A DNA stretch of 64,000 nt from Helcococcus sueciensis DSM 17243. GTDB taxonomy: Bacteria > Bacillota > Clostridia > Tissierellales > Peptoniphilaceae. A model generated the notes under the pieces. That model searched no databases, was not told the origin of the DNA, and saw only the letters and a program-made list of their open reading frames with translations. How positions within the stretch are numbered: the stretch's first letter is position 1; each line of letters starts with the position of its first letter. Below are positions 9,113 through 17,179 of this stretch, one piece after another. Both the position numbers and the translations under genes were made by a program. Location of the stretch: assembly GCF_000423145.1 (NCBI RefSeq), contig NZ_AUHK01000006.1, positions 1 to 64,000 of the forward strand, written 5' to 3'.

Positions 9113-9249
9113 TATCATGCTCATATATGCTTCAAATATGGTGAAGCGTTTCTACAAATAACCGTAAATTATTTACTATGTGCTAGAAAACTTTTTAATA
9201 ATCCTTCTTAAAAGATTTCTAGCTCTTTTATGAGTAGAGGTCTTTTTTT
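9113..9249 (+). promoter_or_regulatory. Purine (guanine/xanthine-type) riboswitch with terminator
   Basis: The aptamer core is unmistakable. It has CTCATATA, a P2 hairpin GCTTC/GAAGC with loop AAATATGGT, the junction GTTTCTAC, a P3 hairpin with loop CCGTAAA, and then ACTATG. The specificity base (position 74 in the xpt aptamer) is C, as in guanine sensors; adenine sensors have U. Downstream, GCTAGAAA (9182-9189) can pair with TTTCTAGC (9216-9223) as an antiterminator. AGATTTCTA (9213-9221) can instead pair with TAGAGGTCT (9235-9243, two G-U pairs) before a seven-T run as the terminator. This is the classic OFF switch: ligand stabilises P1 and frees the terminator. It controls the permease gene that follows. 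Confidence 0.95.
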
Positions 9250-9271
9250 GTATTTAAAAATAGGAGGGAAT

Positions 9272-10573
9272 ATGGAAAATAAACAAGACGAATTGATTTA
9301 TGGCATTGATTCAAAGCCAAGATTTGGAATGAGTTTAATACTTGCACTTCAACATATTTTAGCAGCATTTGCAGGGATTGTAGCAGTTCCACTTGTTGTA
9401 TGTAATGCTCTAAATTTTGATGTTGCAACAACTTCAATTATGGTTTCAGCAACCATTTTTGCTTCCGGAATTACAACCATTCTTCAGTCAAATGGTTTAG
9501 GTCCAATAGGTTCAAGAGTTTCAGCAATGATGGGTACTGACTTTACATTTGTAAATCCTTCAATTAGCGTTGGGGCAAAATTTGGAATAGCAGGAATTGT
9601 TGCTGCAACAATTACAGGTTCTTTTGTAGAAATAATTTTATCAAGATTTATCAAACCATTGATGAAATTCTTTCCACCACTCATAACAGGTACAGTTGTT
9701 TCATTAATCGGTATCACATTACTTCCAGTAAGTATTGACTGGGCGGCTGGTGGAGCAGGCGCTAGCGACTATGGTTCTTTGCTTAATTTAGGTGTATCAT
9801 TTGCAATTATGGTATTTACATTATTTTTAAATCACTATGGCAAAGGAATTTGGTCAAGCGGAGCTGTATTTATTGGAATGGTATTTGGATACATTGTCTG
9901 TATTGCTTTAAAGATGGTAGATTTAACTCCAGTTAAGGAAGTAAAATGGATTGCAATTCCAAATATTTTAGCTTATGGTTTCAAATTTGATTTAGCTTCT
10001 ACATTGTCATTTGTTCCAGCATTCGTGGTTTCAACAATTGGAACAACAGGAATTATGATGGCAATTGGAGAAGCTTCACATACAAAGTTATCAAGTGAAA
10101 GAGTAGCTTCTGGGGTGTTAGCTGATGGTGTCGGATCAATGATTTCAGGTATATTTGGATCAGGTCCAAATACTTCATTCTCACAAAACGTTGGTCTTGT
10201 CACTTTTACAAAAGTTGCTTCAAGATATGTGATGGTTCTTGCAGGAATCATACTTACATTACTTGGAGTATTTCCAAAATTATCTGCTCTAATTTCAATC
10301 ATGCCACAACCAGTTTTAGGTGGAGTTGGAGTTATAATGTTTGGACTTGTAGCAGCTCAAGGTATCAAAACACTTGCAAGCATCAAACTTGGAGATAGAG
10401 AACTTTTAATCATTTCAGTAGCATTTGCACTTGGAATTGGTGTAACAGTAAAACCAGAAATTTTAGATGCATTACCTGAAGCATTAAAAATGATACTTTC
10501 ATCAGGTATTTCAACAGGTACACTTGCTGCACTAATCTTAAATTTGGTGTTAGTTGATAAGAGAAAGAAATAA
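9272..10573 (+). CDS. pbuX: Xanthine/uric acid permease (NCS2 family)
   Basis: This encodes 433 residues from the ATG that follows AGGAGGG at the right distance. An in-frame ATG at 9230 lies inside the riboswitch terminator and is rejected. It is a membrane symporter with about a dozen hydrophobic segments. The nucleobase-transporter signature appears as SFSQNVGLVTFTKVASR, of the xanthine/urate type. A guanine riboswitch upstream and xpt downstream make xanthine (or guanine-related) uptake the likely role. In Bacillus subtilis the same two genes are joined in the order xpt-pbuX; here the order is reversed and the genes are 177 bases apart. Confidence 0.92.
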   Translation: MENKQDELIYGIDSKPRFGMSLILALQHILAAFAGIVAVPLVVCNALNFDVATTSIMVSATIFASGITTILQSNGLGPIGSRVSAMMGTDFTFVNPSISVGAKFGIAGIVAATITGSFVEIILSRFIKPLMKFFPPLITGTVVSLIGITLLPVSIDWAAGGAGASDYGSLLNLGVSFAIMVFTLFLNHYGKGIWSSGAVFIGMVFGYIVCIALKMVDLTPVKEVKWIAIPNILAYGFKFDLASTLSFVPAFVVSTIGTTGIMMAIGEASHTKLSSERVASGVLADGVGSMISGIFGSGPNTSFSQNVGLVTFTKVASRYVMVLAGIILTLLGVFPKLSALISIMPQPVLGGVGVIMFGLVAAQGIKTLASIKLGDRELLIISVAFALGIGVTVKPEILDALPEALKMILSSGISTGTLAALILNLVLVDKRKK

Positions 10574-10618
10574 TGGTTTTTTTGAGTTTGAGAATTTGTG
10601 TAAATTGCTTAAGTTTTT

Positions 10619-10693
10619 CAGATGGTGCGAATTAGTTTAAATTTTGCAAATGATGAGAATTAGTTTAACTTTTGCAAATAGTGCGAATTTAAT
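10619..10693 (+). repeat. 28-bp tandem direct repeat between pbuX and xpt
   Basis: Two full units (10619-10646, 10647-10674) and a partial third share GAATTAGTTTAA(A/C)TTTTG and end at about 10693. A more degenerate copy may precede them. It has no coding frame and no clear hairpin. It fills most of the gap before xpt; it could be a regulator site or simple slippage-generated repeat. Confidence 0.75.
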
Positions 10694-10750
10694 AATAAAG
10701 TAAGAACAGATATATTGAATTAATAGAACATTTATAAGAGAGGGCGAAAA

Positions 10751-11320
10751 ATGAAATTACTAGAAGACAAAATTTTACAAGAAGGAATAATTCTTTCTGG
10801 AGATATATTAAAAGTAGATAATTTCCTAAACCATCAAGTTGATCCAAATCTAATGATGGAAATGGGGAAGGATTTTTATGAACATTTTAAGGATAAAAAA
10901 GTCACTAAAGTTTTAACTCTGGAAGTTTCAGGAATCGCAATGGCCCTTACAACAGCGCTAGAATTTGGAGCACCGATGGTATTTGCAAAGAAAATCGAAT
11001 CAAAGACCTTGGTCGATGATATGTGGGAAGCAGAAGTTCATTCATTTACAAAAAATAAAACTTACACAATCAGAGTTTCCAAAAAATATCTTACTTCTGA
11101 TGATAAAGTCCTTATAATTGACGACTTCCTTGCAAAAGGTCAAGCTCTTTCAGGAATCAAAGAACTATGCGACCAAGCCGGTGCCGAAGTTGTCGGCATT
11201 GGAATTGCAATAGAAAAGAAATTCCAAGGCGGAGGCGAAGCATTCAGAAAACTAGGCATTGACCTATACAGCCAAGCTACAATCAAAGAATTTAGAAATG
11301 GGAAAGTGGTGTTTGAATAG
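10751..11320 (+). CDS. xpt: Xanthine phosphoribosyltransferase
   Basis: This encodes 189 residues. The enzyme converts xanthine plus PRPP to XMP in the cytoplasm, for purine salvage. The PRPP-binding motif is VLIIDDFLAKGQAL (residues 120-133). The N-terminus (MKLLEDKILQEG...ILKVDNFLNHQVDP) is typical of bacterial Xpt rather than Hpt or Apt. Length matches the family (about 190). AGAGGG precedes the ATG. It works with the permease upstream and may be read from the same riboswitch-controlled transcript, since no clear terminator separates them. Confidence 0.95.
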   Translation: MKLLEDKILQEGIILSGDILKVDNFLNHQVDPNLMMEMGKDFYEHFKDKKVTKVLTLEVSGIAMALTTALEFGAPMVFAKKIESKTLVDDMWEAEVHSFTKNKTYTIRVSKKYLTSDDKVLIIDDFLAKGQALSGIKELCDQAGAEVVGIGIAIEKKFQGGGEAFRKLGIDLYSQATIKEFRNGKVVFE

Positions 11321-11569
11321 TTTGAGTAAAAAAATTGCTTGTTATAATTTGAATCAAAAAGACCAACCGATTATTGTGTTGGAGATATTTTAAATAATTA
11401 AGATTGTATAGTAAAAAAGATAAAATTCAATTTTAAAAAGAGATTTTATCTTCATAAACGATTCAATATATAAGTACATTTTTAAAAAAGACATTCTAGC
11501 TTCAATCAATAATTTACATTATACTAATTTGCTCCAGTAAACCATGAAAATTAAAATATATTATATTTA
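11321..11569. other. Non-coding stretch after xpt
   Basis: I see no gene. An imperfect hairpin (AAGATAAAAT at 11417-11426 with ATTTTATCTT at 11443-11452) could end the xpt transcript, but no T-run follows. The rest is featureless AT-rich sequence leading into the ABC-transporter relics. Confidence 0.5.
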
Positions 11570-12135
11570 TTATAGTCCAAAATGAAACCAATCATAATTA
11601 CTTGCCTGAGTTTCAAACAATTCTCTAATGGTATATGGCATAAGCGTAAAATCTTGGAATACTGGTGAAATTTGGTCGAAATATGAAGAAATTTCATATT
11701 CATTTATATCGACTCCATTCCATAAAATTGTACCACTATCAGGATTGCAAAATCTTGAAATAAGTTTTACAATTGTAGATTTTCCAGCATTATTTAGGCC
11801 GACAATTGAGATTCTTTCGCTTTTTTCAATCTTAAAGCTAATATCATCAAGCATAAGCTTTGTAGAATTTGGATACGTGAAAGAAACATTTCTAAATTCA
11901 ATTGATTCAAAAGGTTCACAAATAGTCCAGTCATAAGCTTAACTATAGTTGTCTTACCGGCACCATTTACCCCAACGAGTGCAATTTTTTCACATTTATC
12001 AATTTCAAATGAAAGATTTTCAAATACATAATTCTCAGCTTTAACATTTTTAAGCTTTAGAAAGTCAAGAAAAGCGATCAATTTAAAAAATGTTGCAGAA
12101 GAAATTATCCTTCCCCAACAGAAATTGTTGAACAA
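11570..12135 (-). pseudogene. Remnants of two ABC-transporter ATPase domains
   Basis: Reading leftward on the minus strand, a first ATPase start (ENYVFENLSFEI... Walker A GVNGAGKTT) breaks off after 'VKLMTGLF'. The frame then changes and a second ATPase begins (SIEFRNVSFTYPN, Walker A GLNNAGKST), runs through the Q-loop (SPVFQDF) and stops. Neither copy keeps a signature motif, Walker B or membrane domain. The second copy begins complete within an overlapping frame, so the junction near 11937 looks like a deletion. The core sequences resemble exporters that carry a membrane and an ATPase domain in one chain, possibly an adjacent heterodimeric pair. The locus is almost certainly dead. Confidence 0.8.
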
Positions 12136-12354
12136 ATAAAAAAATCTTCAAATTTTACATCATACAACATCCAAAAACTAAAAAACAAAAACTGACAATA
12201 TATCTAATAAATCTATTAAAATCATCCGGTTGTTAAATAAAAGTAATAAAATCAAAGAAATTAGGCTGTTTTATGCTTTTTATGTGCTAAAATCATCATT
12301 GTATATTATGCAATCGTTTTCTTTATCTTATTATATATACATATATAGGGGGTA
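12136..12354. other. Non-coding stretch upstream of the orphan HTH gene
   Basis: No gene is visible. It may hold further decayed exporter sequence (no conserved motif seen) and, near its right end, an AT-rich promoter-like run followed by ATAGGGGG, which serves as the ribosome-binding site of the next gene. Confidence 0.45.
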
Positions 12355-12738
12355 ATGCCCTGGTATATATCAATGAGAGAAAATATAAAATTAATAAAGA
12401 AAATTTTATCTAATTATAATAAAAATATTGAAATAATTAAAAAGCATAATTCAAATGAAATAATTATGCGAGAAGAAAGCGAAGCATATATTAAAATTGA
12501 AGAAAGTGAGTTTAGAAGAGCAAGTAGAGAGGTAGAACTTAGAAACTTGCTTTTTTTGCAGTTAGAAGAAGATGAGAAACTCTTATTAAATTTAAAATAT
12601 CTTAAAAATATGAATGTTCATAAGGTGTCTGAGGAGCTATTTATATCGAATCGACAGTTTTTTAGAAAACAAAAGGCTATTATGGATAAGTTGGATAGAT
12701 ATGTAGATGAATTTAAGGAAATATTTGAAATAAAATAA
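12355..12738 (+). CDS. Small HTH protein, sigma-70 region 4 / ArpU-like
   Basis: This encodes 127 residues. The start is set by GGGGG immediately upstream, although the spacing is short. It is a charged alpha-helical protein. Residues 80-115 (LLNLKYLKNMNVHKVSEELF... FRKQKAIMDKL) read as a helix-turn-helix like sigma-70 region 4 or the ArpU/RinA-type late regulators of Gram-positive phages and elements. No region 2 is present, so it is not a complete sigma factor. It stands alone beside transporter debris, which suggests it is left over from a mobile or accessory cluster. DNA binding is inferred. Confidence 0.6.
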   Translation: MPWYISMRENIKLIKKILSNYNKNIEIIKKHNSNEIIMREESEAYIKIEESEFRRASREVELRNLLFLQLEEDEKLLLNLKYLKNMNVHKVSEELFISNRQFFRKQKAIMDKLDRYVDEFKEIFEIK

Positions 12739-12810
12739 TAAAAGGAGGATCCAGGAAAACTTGTTAATAAAATGTAATTTTATTGGCGTTTTTTATGCAG
12801 CCCCCTTTTA
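12739..12810 (+). other. Structured intergenic element with a sequestered SD-like motif
   Basis: TAAAAGGAGG (12739-12748) can pair with CCCCCTTTTA (12801-12810) at nine of ten positions. Inside, AATAAAAT/ATTTTATT (12766-12773 with 12777-12784) forms a second hairpin. It lies between convergent genes, so it may be an imperfect bidirectional terminator. The paired AAAGGAGG is also a strong Shine-Dalgarno, followed by a TTG-start reading frame of only 21 codons (12761-12826). I do not call that frame a gene. Confidence 0.45.
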
Positions 12811-12815
12811 TATAA

Positions 12816-13430
12816 TTAAATTATAGAATATGTAAATTTTACACCTTGATTATTGAAAGAGTAATCTAGAATTGTGAATTTCTTTAATTCACTTAAATTA
12901 CCTACAGTATATGGAATATATTCTGTTTCATATAGACCGTCTATCCAAGTTTTATTATTTTCTTTATTTGAATATATATCTAGGCCATATTTAATATAAG
13001 TATTTATATTATCTTCCAGATATTTTACAATTTCTTTTACTTCGTTTTCGAAATAGATTGCATTGATTTCAAATGAAGATTGGTCTTTATTTGTTTTGAA
13101 ATTTAATGGTTCAAGTACAAAATATTTATTTAAAACTGATTTAATAAGTAGTCTTGAAGTGATTGATTTCAAGATTGAAAGTCTTATATCGAAGTTTATA
13201 TATAATGAAATCAAATCAGTTTGTGGTTTTTTATTTATTACATAAGCTTTTCCTAAACTTGAATTATAAATCTCTTCAGGAATTTCATTATTTATAAATA
13301 TAGTTTCCGGTTCTATATTATATTTTTCATAATCTAAAAGTATATCATCTTTAAGAACTATATGGGTTTTATTATTTACATATTTTCGTTTAATAATATT
13401 TGAATTTATATCACTAATATATGGATTCAT
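12816..13430 (-). CDS. Diverged AlaX-like (alanyl-tRNA editing domain) protein, ligand motifs lost
   Basis: This encodes 204 residues, with GGAGG before the ATG on the minus strand. The layout resembles the editing domain of AlaRS/AlaX. It has a short beta domain. A helix, LSILKSITSRLLIKSVL, sits where AlaX has the HxxxH helix. 'LEPLNFKTNKDQSSFEIN' matches the position of the strand that follows it. A helical linker (FENEVKEIVKYLEDNI) comes next, and the C-terminal 'VGNLSELKKFTILDYSFNNQGVKF' sits where AlaX has the Cys-x3-His segment. The Zn-binding HxxxH and CxxxH are absent, so it is probably not an active deacylase. The assignment rests on pattern alone. Confidence 0.45.
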   Translation of the reverse strand: MNPYISDINSNIIKRKYVNNKTHIVLKDDILLDYEKYNIEPETIFINNEIPEEIYNSSLGKAYVINKKPQTDLISLYINFDIRLSILKSITSRLLIKSVLNKYFVLEPLNFKTNKDQSSFEINAIYFENEVKEIVKYLEDNINTYIKYGLDIYSNKENNKTWIDGLYETEYIPYTVGNLSELKKFTILDYSFNNQGVKFTYSII

Positions 13431-13434
13431 TTTG

Positions 13435-13445
13435 CCTCCGAGGTG
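13435..13445. promoter_or_regulatory. Back-to-back ribosome-binding sites of two divergent genes
   Basis: CCTCCGAGG is self-complementary apart from its centre. On the minus strand it gives GGAGG for the AlaX-like gene (ATG ends at 13430), and on the plus strand CGAGGTG for comEC (ATG at 13449). Only 18 bases separate the start codons, so each promoter must lie inside the opposite gene. Confidence 0.7.
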
Positions 13446-13448
13446 TGT

Positions 13449-15611
13449 ATGAAAAGACCGATAATTTATTTAATTTTATCTTTATTATCTGGAATTTTAT
13501 CTTATGAATTTTTAATAATCGATATTTATTTCATACTAATATTTATAACTATATTAATACTATTTTATATTAAAGATAGAAATATTGCCATTGTATCTTT
13601 GTTATTTTTTCTAATTGGATATATATTTACAAGTCTTTCATATCCAAATATTGAAATGGGCAAAAAGGTTGAATTAGAGGCGATAATTATAGATAAAAAA
13701 ACTTATGAATATGGAAATACATATACTTTAGAAATTAAAAATATAGATAGTAAAAAATATAATATGAAAAGTATTCTATCCGATAAAGGAAATTATGAAA
13801 TTATGGATAGAATAAATATTTATGGAAATTTTAAGAATTTTGATTCATTGGATAACTTCAATACTTTTAATTATAAAAAATATCTAAAAACTAAAAAAAT
13901 ATTTTATGAATTTATGGCTGATAAAGTAGAGTTTATATCTCATGAAAGCTCTATAAAATTTAAAATAAGAGAATACATTGATTCATTTTTCTCTAATAAT
14001 TTGGGAATTACTGCTTCGAAATTTATGAAATCTATGATTATTGGAATAGATGAAGAAGATGAATTATTTGAAGATTTTAGAGATCTTGGTCTTTCACATA
14101 TATTGGCTATATCTGGGCTTCATGTGAATATACTGGTGATGTTCTTAGATTTTATTGGCAAAAATATCGGTGCAAACAAAAAATACTATGGAATATTTAT
14201 AATGATATTTTTAGCTTTTTATGGATATATAATATCTTTTCCCGTGTCAATAGTTAGGGTGATTTCAATGTATATATTTAATTATTTGAATATATATCTT
14301 TATAAGCCTAAGGATAATATAAATACAATACTTTTTGGTATTCTAATAGTGCTTTTAACCAATCCTTTTTTTATTTATTCTGTTGGATTTTATTTATCAT
14401 TTGGTGCAATTTTTTCTATTTATTATATTAATGAAAAGATGGAAAATATATTTCCAAATATTCCAAAATGGTTATTAACTTTATTTTCTGTGCAATTTGG
14501 TACACTTCCATTTGTTCTTTACTATTTTAATACTTATAATTTATTATCCTTGGTCGCAAATCTAATTATTATCCCCATCATGTCGTATGTTTTAATATCA
14601 GGATTTGTTTATTTAGCAATTCCTTTTTTACCTCTTGGATATATAATTGATGCAGTATTTGAATTAATTAAATATATTGTAGATGGGATAAGTTCAATAT
14701 CAAATATATTTGAAATTAAGTTTTACTCATTTACATTTATTTCAATTTTTCTATATTTTATATTTTTAATTTGCTTATTTAATTATAGATATTTGTTGCA
14801 AAATGCAAAAAAATATACTATTGTTTTCTTTTTGTTTATTTTAATTTTAGTAAAATCTTTATTTTTCCAAGTGGTAACAATTAATTTTATAGATGTTGGT
14901 CAGGGAGATTCACTTATGATTAGAGCAGATGAAACTATACTTTATGATACAGGTGGAAATCCATTGAATACAGAATCAAGCGGTGTAAAATATGTCAATT
15001 ATTTGCGTAAAAATGGTATCAAAAAAATAAACAAAATATTTTTATCTCATGATGATTTAGATCATATAGGTAATTTAGATAAAATTTTAGAAAATATTAA
15101 AGTTGATGAGATATATGGAAATTCAAAAAAATACAAAACTCAGGAAGTGCATAGAGGAGAAATATTTAAGGGAAGGAATTACTCTATCCAAGTAATATTA
15201 GATGGAAAGGACGGTTTGAGTTCTAATGATTCTTCTGTAGTTTTATTATTGAAAGTCTTTAATTCTAATTTTTTATTGACTGGAGACATAGAAGAGAGTG
15301 AAGATGAATTAATGATAAAAGAGAATATAGATTTCTTAAAAGTTGCGCATCATGGCTCAAAGTATTCTACGAGAGAATTATTTTTGTCTAATAATAAAAT
15401 TAAAAATGCTGTAATTTCTGTAGGTAAAAATAGATATGGACATCCAAGTCAAGAAGTTTTATCGAGATTAAATTCTAAGAATATAAATATCTTAAGGACA
15501 GACATAGATGGAAATATTGAGATAAAAATTTCTCCATATGGATATCATATAAAAAGTTATTTGGGGAAGAGAAATATAGGAGATTTATTGATGGAGTTAG
15601 TTTTTTATTAA
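13449..15611 (+). CDS. comEC: Competence DNA channel protein ComEC/Rec2
   Basis: This encodes 720 residues from ATG 13449, chosen because CGAGGTG lies 4-5 bases before it; a GTG two codons upstream is possible. The layout is the full ComEC one. It has N-terminal membrane segments, an OB-fold domain (about 65-160) and the 'competence' membrane domain (ILAISGLHVNILV and about ten helices). It ends in a metallo-beta-lactamase-like domain with SHDDLDHIGN (His534) and AHHGSKYS (His634-His635). It carries single-stranded DNA across the membrane in natural transformation. It stands alone, with no comEA or other competence genes in the window. Confidence 0.93.
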   Translation: MKRPIIYLILSLLSGILSYEFLIIDIYFILIFITILILFYIKDRNIAIVSLLFFLIGYIFTSLSYPNIEMGKKVELEAIIIDKKTYEYGNTYTLEIKNIDSKKYNMKSILSDKGNYEIMDRINIYGNFKNFDSLDNFNTFNYKKYLKTKKIFYEFMADKVEFISHESSIKFKIREYIDSFFSNNLGITASKFMKSMIIGIDEEDELFEDFRDLGLSHILAISGLHVNILVMFLDFIGKNIGANKKYYGIFIMIFLAFYGYIISFPVSIVRVISMYIFNYLNIYLYKPKDNINTILFGILIVLLTNPFFIYSVGFYLSFGAIFSIYYINEKMENIFPNIPKWLLTLFSVQFGTLPFVLYYFNTYNLLSLVANLIIIPIMSYVLISGFVYLAIPFLPLGYIIDAVFELIKYIVDGISSISNIFEIKFYSFTFISIFLYFIFLICLFNYRYLLQNAKKYTIVFFLFILILVKSLFFQVVTINFIDVGQGDSLMIRADETILYDTGGNPLNTESSGVKYVNYLRKNGIKKINKIFLSHDDLDHIGNLDKILENIKVDEIYGNSKKYKTQEVHRGEIFKGRNYSIQVILDGKDGLSSNDSSVVLLLKVFNSNFLLTGDIEESEDELMIKENIDFLKVAHHGSKYSTRELFLSNNKIKNAVISVGKNRYGHPSQEVLSRLNSKNINILRTDIDGNIEIKISPYGYHIKSYLGKRNIGDLLMELVFY

Positions 15612-15652
15612 TTCTATAGTATAATATTAATTGCAGCATAGTGAGGTAATTA

Positions 15653-16330
15653 ATGGAAAAACAGAATATGGATCTAAATAATAATCAAAATATAAAGAAT
15701 ATTGTAATATCAATTTTAGCACTCATAGTTCTAGCATTTGGAGTAGCACTTATGGTAAAGCCAGAGGTAGGTCTTGGACCTTGGGATGCTTTAACAGCAA
15801 CTATTTCCGAATTGACCGGGTTGAAATTTGGTACGGCTTCTATTGTTTCGAATATAGTTATGATTTTTTTACAATTAATTATTTTAAGAAAAAGATTCAA
15901 GCTATCATACTGGATACAAGTTCCAATAGTATTTAGTTTTGGTTATGTAATAAATTTCTTTTTATATCAAGTACTTCAATTTAATTTGACAGATTATTGG
16001 ATAAGAATGCTATTATTTGCTTTTGGAAATATGGTGGCAGCTTTTGCAATTTCATTTTTAGTGATTATAGATATTATAGCTATGCCTCCGGAAATATTTT
16101 CATCTGCAGTAGCAAAAGTAACCGGATTTGAATTTTCAAATATTAGATTAGCATTAGATATAGTGTCAGTAATTATATGTCTATTGTCATATTGGCTATT
16201 ATCAACTATATTGCAAATAAGAGAAGGAACAATAGTAAGTATAATTGTATTTAATATTTCAATAAAGATATTTATTAAATTATTTGAACCATTAATAAAA
16301 AATAAAGAAGTGAAATATAATTATAAGTAA
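15653..16330 (+). CDS. YczE/YitT-like integral membrane protein
   Basis: This encodes 225 residues. GAGGT lies upstream, and a TATAAT (15620-15625) without a good -35 suggests its own promoter. Five or six hydrophobic segments are visible. The motif 'MVKPEVGLGPWDAL' near the N-terminus is the hallmark of the YczE/YyaS group, whose molecular role is unsettled; YczE of Bacillus subtilis is linked to lipopeptide production. The C-terminal part has a truncated relative further along the window at 31592-31951. Confidence 0.8.
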   Translation: MEKQNMDLNNNQNIKNIVISILALIVLAFGVALMVKPEVGLGPWDALTATISELTGLKFGTASIVSNIVMIFLQLIILRKRFKLSYWIQVPIVFSFGYVINFFLYQVLQFNLTDYWIRMLLFAFGNMVAAFAISFLVIIDIIAMPPEIFSSAVAKVTGFEFSNIRLALDIVSVIICLLSYWLLSTILQIREGTIVSIIVFNISIKIFIKLFEPLIKNKEVKYNYK

Positions 16331-16388
16331 TATAAAACTACTTATTTATGGATATTTCATATTTATATAATTTATATATTAGTATATT

Positions 16389-16436
16389 AAAACCAAAAAT
16401 GAACAGTTAAATGTTTATTTTTGGTTTTTTATTTAA
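16389..16436 (+). terminator. Terminator after the YczE-like gene
   Basis: AAAACCAAAAAT (16389-16400) pairs perfectly with ATTTTTGGTTTT (16417-16428), followed by further Ts. The loop can partly pair (GAAC/GTTT). Confidence 0.85.
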
Positions 16437-16498
16437 GATTTGTATGTCAAAAATATGATATATTATTATTAAAGATTTATATAAGTTACGGAGGGGTT

Positions 16499-17179
16499 AT
16501 GCATAAAATTTTGTTAGTAGAAGATGATAAATCATTGAGTGTAGGTCTAGTTTATTATTTAAACAAAGAAGGATATCATGTGATTCATACTGAAACAATT
16601 AAAGAAACTAGAGAAGTATTGACTGATAATGATTTTGACATTGCAATACTAGACGTAACTTTGCCAGATGGTAATTCATATGAATTGGTTCCGGATTTAA
16701 ATAGTCGCCGTACTCCGGTTGTATTTTTGACTGCTTTAGATGAAGAGAAAGATATATTAAAAGGATTTGATTTGGGTGCAGAGGATTATATTACTAAACC
16801 TTTCCATCTAAAGGTTTTAAATGCAAGAATAAAATTGATATTGAAAAGAAATGAAGAAGAGTTTTCAAATACTAGAGAATCTGGAGATTTAGTTGTAGAT
16901 ATTCCAGCAGTAAAAGTATATAAAAAAGGGAAACTTATAGATCTTACACAAACTGAATACAAACTTCTTAACTATTTTATGGACAACTATAATGTAGCTT
17001 TGAGTCGTGATAAATTGTTAGAGTTTTTATGGGATTCAGATGCTGATTTTCAATCATATTCTACAATCGCCGTATATGTAAATAGATTAAGAGATAAATT
17101 GGGTGATCATTCAACCCCACCAAAATATATCGCAACAAAAAGAGGTTTTGGATATATGTGGGTATCGGAGGTTAAATAA
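16499..17179 (+). CDS. OmpR/PhoB-family response regulator
   Basis: This encodes 226 residues. The ATG at 16499 is chosen because GGAGGGG sits just before it; an upstream in-frame start would begin inside the preceding terminator. The receiver domain has the acidic pair VEDD (residues 8-9 region), phospho-acceptor Asp52 (AILDVTLPDG), Thr (FLTA) and Lys (ITKPF). The C-terminal winged helix (TQTEYKLLNYF... IAVYVNRLRDKL... RGFGYMW) is of OmpR type. It is translationally coupled (TAATG) to the kinase and followed by an ABC exporter and an LCP gene. It probably binds the phased repeats at 18371-18398. The signal is unknown; cell-envelope stress is likely. Confidence 0.93.
   Translation: MHKILLVEDDKSLSVGLVYYLNKEGYHVIHTETIKETREVLTDNDFDIAILDVTLPDGNSYELVPDLNSRRTPVVFLTALDEEKDILKGFDLGAEDYITKPFHLKVLNARIKLILKRNEEEFSNTRESGDLVVDIPAVKVYKKGKLIDLTQTEYKLLNYFMDNYNVALSRDKLLEFLWDSDADFQSYSTIAVYVNRLRDKLGDHSTPPKYIATKRGFGYMWVSEVK

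Noticed and set aside
9113-9190. Adenine riboswitch
   Set aside because: The specificity base before TATG is C, not T, as in guanine-class aptamers, and the downstream genes handle xanthine.
9230-9271. Upstream ATG (9230) as start of the xanthine permease
   Set aside because: It lies inside the riboswitch terminator and has no ribosome-binding site. The ATG at 9272 follows AGGAGGG and gives a normal N-terminus.
11628-11936. Plus-strand frame opposite the ABC relics
   Set aside because: It is the complement of ATPase sequence with clear Walker A motifs on the minus strand.
12761-12826. 21-codon gene starting with TTG
   Set aside because: The ribosome-binding site is good, but the start is TTG, the product is tiny without recognisable features, and it overlaps the end of the opposite gene. 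Mentioned only in the structured element.
12355-13430. Prophage or integrative element
   Set aside because: Only one HTH gene of possible phage type is present; no integrase, capsid, replication or attachment sites are visible.
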